Of a DNA stretch of 7,040 nt, positions 6,369 to 7,040 are shown in pieces. Origin of the DNA: Pseudomonas sp. (GTDB taxonomy: Bacteria > Pseudomonadota > Gammaproteobacteria > Pseudomonadales > Pseudomonadaceae); contig DPSI01000485.1 of NCBI GenBank assembly GCA_003527165.1, forward strand, positions 5,991 through 13,030, in the 5' to 3' direction. The notes beneath the pieces were generated by a model. It ran no database searches, was not told the origin of the DNA, and worked only from the letters and a program-made list of their open reading frames with translations. The position numbers and the translations under genes were made by a program. How positions within the stretch are numbered: the stretch's first letter is position 1; each line of letters begins with the position of its first letter.

Positions 6369-7040
6369 ATGACCTCACGCTATGTAATCAATGCCTCGGT
6401 AAGCCCCAAGGGCAGCCTGGAAACCCTGTCCCAACGGGAAGTGCAACAGCTGAGCGAAGCCAGTTCGGGCACGACCTACACGCTTTTCCGCCAATGCGCC
6501 CTGGCGATCCTCAACACTGGCGCGCGCATCGATAACGCCAAGACCATCCTCGAGGCCTACGATGACTTCGAGGTTCGTATCCACCAGCAGGACCGCGGCG
6601 TGCGGCTGGAGCTGCTCAACGCCCCCGCCGATGCTTTCGTCGACGGTGAGATGATCGCCAGCACCCGCGAAATGCTCTTCAGCGCGCTGCGCGACATCGT
6701 CTACACCGAGAGCGAGCTGGGCAGCCAGCGCATCGACCTGAGCAGTTCCGCAGGCATCACCGACTACGTCTTCCATTTGCTGCGCAACGCCCGCACCCTG
6801 CGCCCTGGCGTCGAGCCGAACATGGTGGTGTGTTGGGGCGGCCACTCGATCAGCACCGAGGAATACAAGTACAGCAAGCGGGTCGGCCACGAGCTCGGTT
6901 TGCGCAACCTGAACATCTGTACCGGCTGTGGCCCGGGCGTAATGAAAGGTCCGATGAAGGGCGCAACCATCGCCCACGCCAAACAGCGCATCCTCGCCGG
7001 CCGCTACCTCGGGCTGACCGAGCCGGGCATCATCGCTGCC
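6369..7040 (+). CDS. ppnN: Nucleotide 5'-monophosphate nucleosidase PpnN (YgdH), LOG family, 3' partial
   Basis: The first 224 codons are in frame to the last base of the window; E. coli PpnN has 454 residues, so about half is missing. The enzyme cleaves the N-glycosidic bond of purine and pyrimidine nucleoside monophosphates to free base and ribose 5-phosphate, and in E. coli it binds and is stimulated by (p)ppGpp. The visible part contains the PpnN-specific N-terminal domain (about 1-145: SPKGSLETLSQREV, RGVRLELLNAPADAFVDG, LRNARTL). It also contains the start of the Rossmann-like LOG domain, with NMVVCWGGHS (151-160) and NICTGCGPGVMKGPMKGA (182-199). The PGGxGTxxE catalytic motif falls beyond the window. 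The N-terminal domain separates it from short LOG cytokinin-type enzymes. It lies 347 bases after thrB, probably with its own promoter. Confidence 0.95.
   Translation, partial: MTSRYVINASVSPKGSLETLSQREVQQLSEASSGTTYTLFRQCALAILNTGARIDNAKTILEAYDDFEVRIHQQDRGVRLELLNAPADAFVDGEMIASTREMLFSALRDIVYTESELGSQRIDLSSSAGITDYVFHLLRNARTLRPGVEPNMVVCWGGHSISTEEYKYSKRVGHELGLRNLNICTGCGPGVMKGPMKGATIAHAKQRILAGRYLGLTEPGIIAA

Noticed and set aside
1..7040. Mobile element, prophage, CRISPR or defence island
   Set aside because: No transposase, integrase, direct-repeat array or attachment site is visible; gene content is housekeeping with uniform composition.

Overview
The window looks like a Pseudomonas-type gammaproteobacterial chromosome, probably from the Pseudomonas/Stutzerimonas lineage. 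It is GC-rich with strong codon bias. The order polA, DUF2782 protein, type II thrB on divergent strands is the Pseudomonas arrangement, and a small RNA gene matching ErsA lies just downstream of polA. No phage, IS, CRISPR or tRNA signature is visible, and nothing looks recently acquired. The genus is inferred from recognised protein sequence and gene order, without any database search.

Layout: (1) 1-1617, plus strand: the 3' part of a gene, cut by the window edge, for a protein with an HEIAH zincin-like motif followed by a DUF4105 (Lnb-type) domain. (2) 1614-1937, a 320-base convergent intergenic region. It holds an inverted REP pair (REPIN-like) that begins at the stop codon of the first gene. 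On the minus strand it holds a complete small RNA unit: an extracytoplasmic-sigma promoter (GAACTT-N17-TCTGA), a transcript of about 130 nt and a strong intrinsic terminator. I identify this as ErsA, the Pseudomonas counterpart of enterobacterial Spot 42. (3) 1938-4682, minus strand: full-length polA (914 aa) with all three activities intact. (4) 4683-4758: a compact divergent promoter region. (5) 4759-6021, plus strand: a two-gene cluster of a small exported DUF2782 protein and thrB, homoserine kinase of the choline-kinase/APH fold. (6) 6022-6368: a 347-base gap with no convincing gene but a perfect 12-bp palindrome and a perfect hairpin. (7) 6369 to the end, plus strand: the first 224 codons of ppnN, a LOG-family nucleotide 5'-monophosphate nucleosidase.

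The genes are mostly housekeeping: DNA repair/replication (polA), threonine biosynthesis (thrB) and nucleotide homeostasis (ppnN). The envelope-related element is the ErsA unit, whose promoter indicates control by the envelope-stress sigma factor AlgU (sigma-22). The least described parts are the zincin-plus-DUF4105 protein beside ErsA, possible alternative folds inside the ErsA RNA, and the structured thrB-ppnN gap. I found no evidence for a wholly new multi-gene system.
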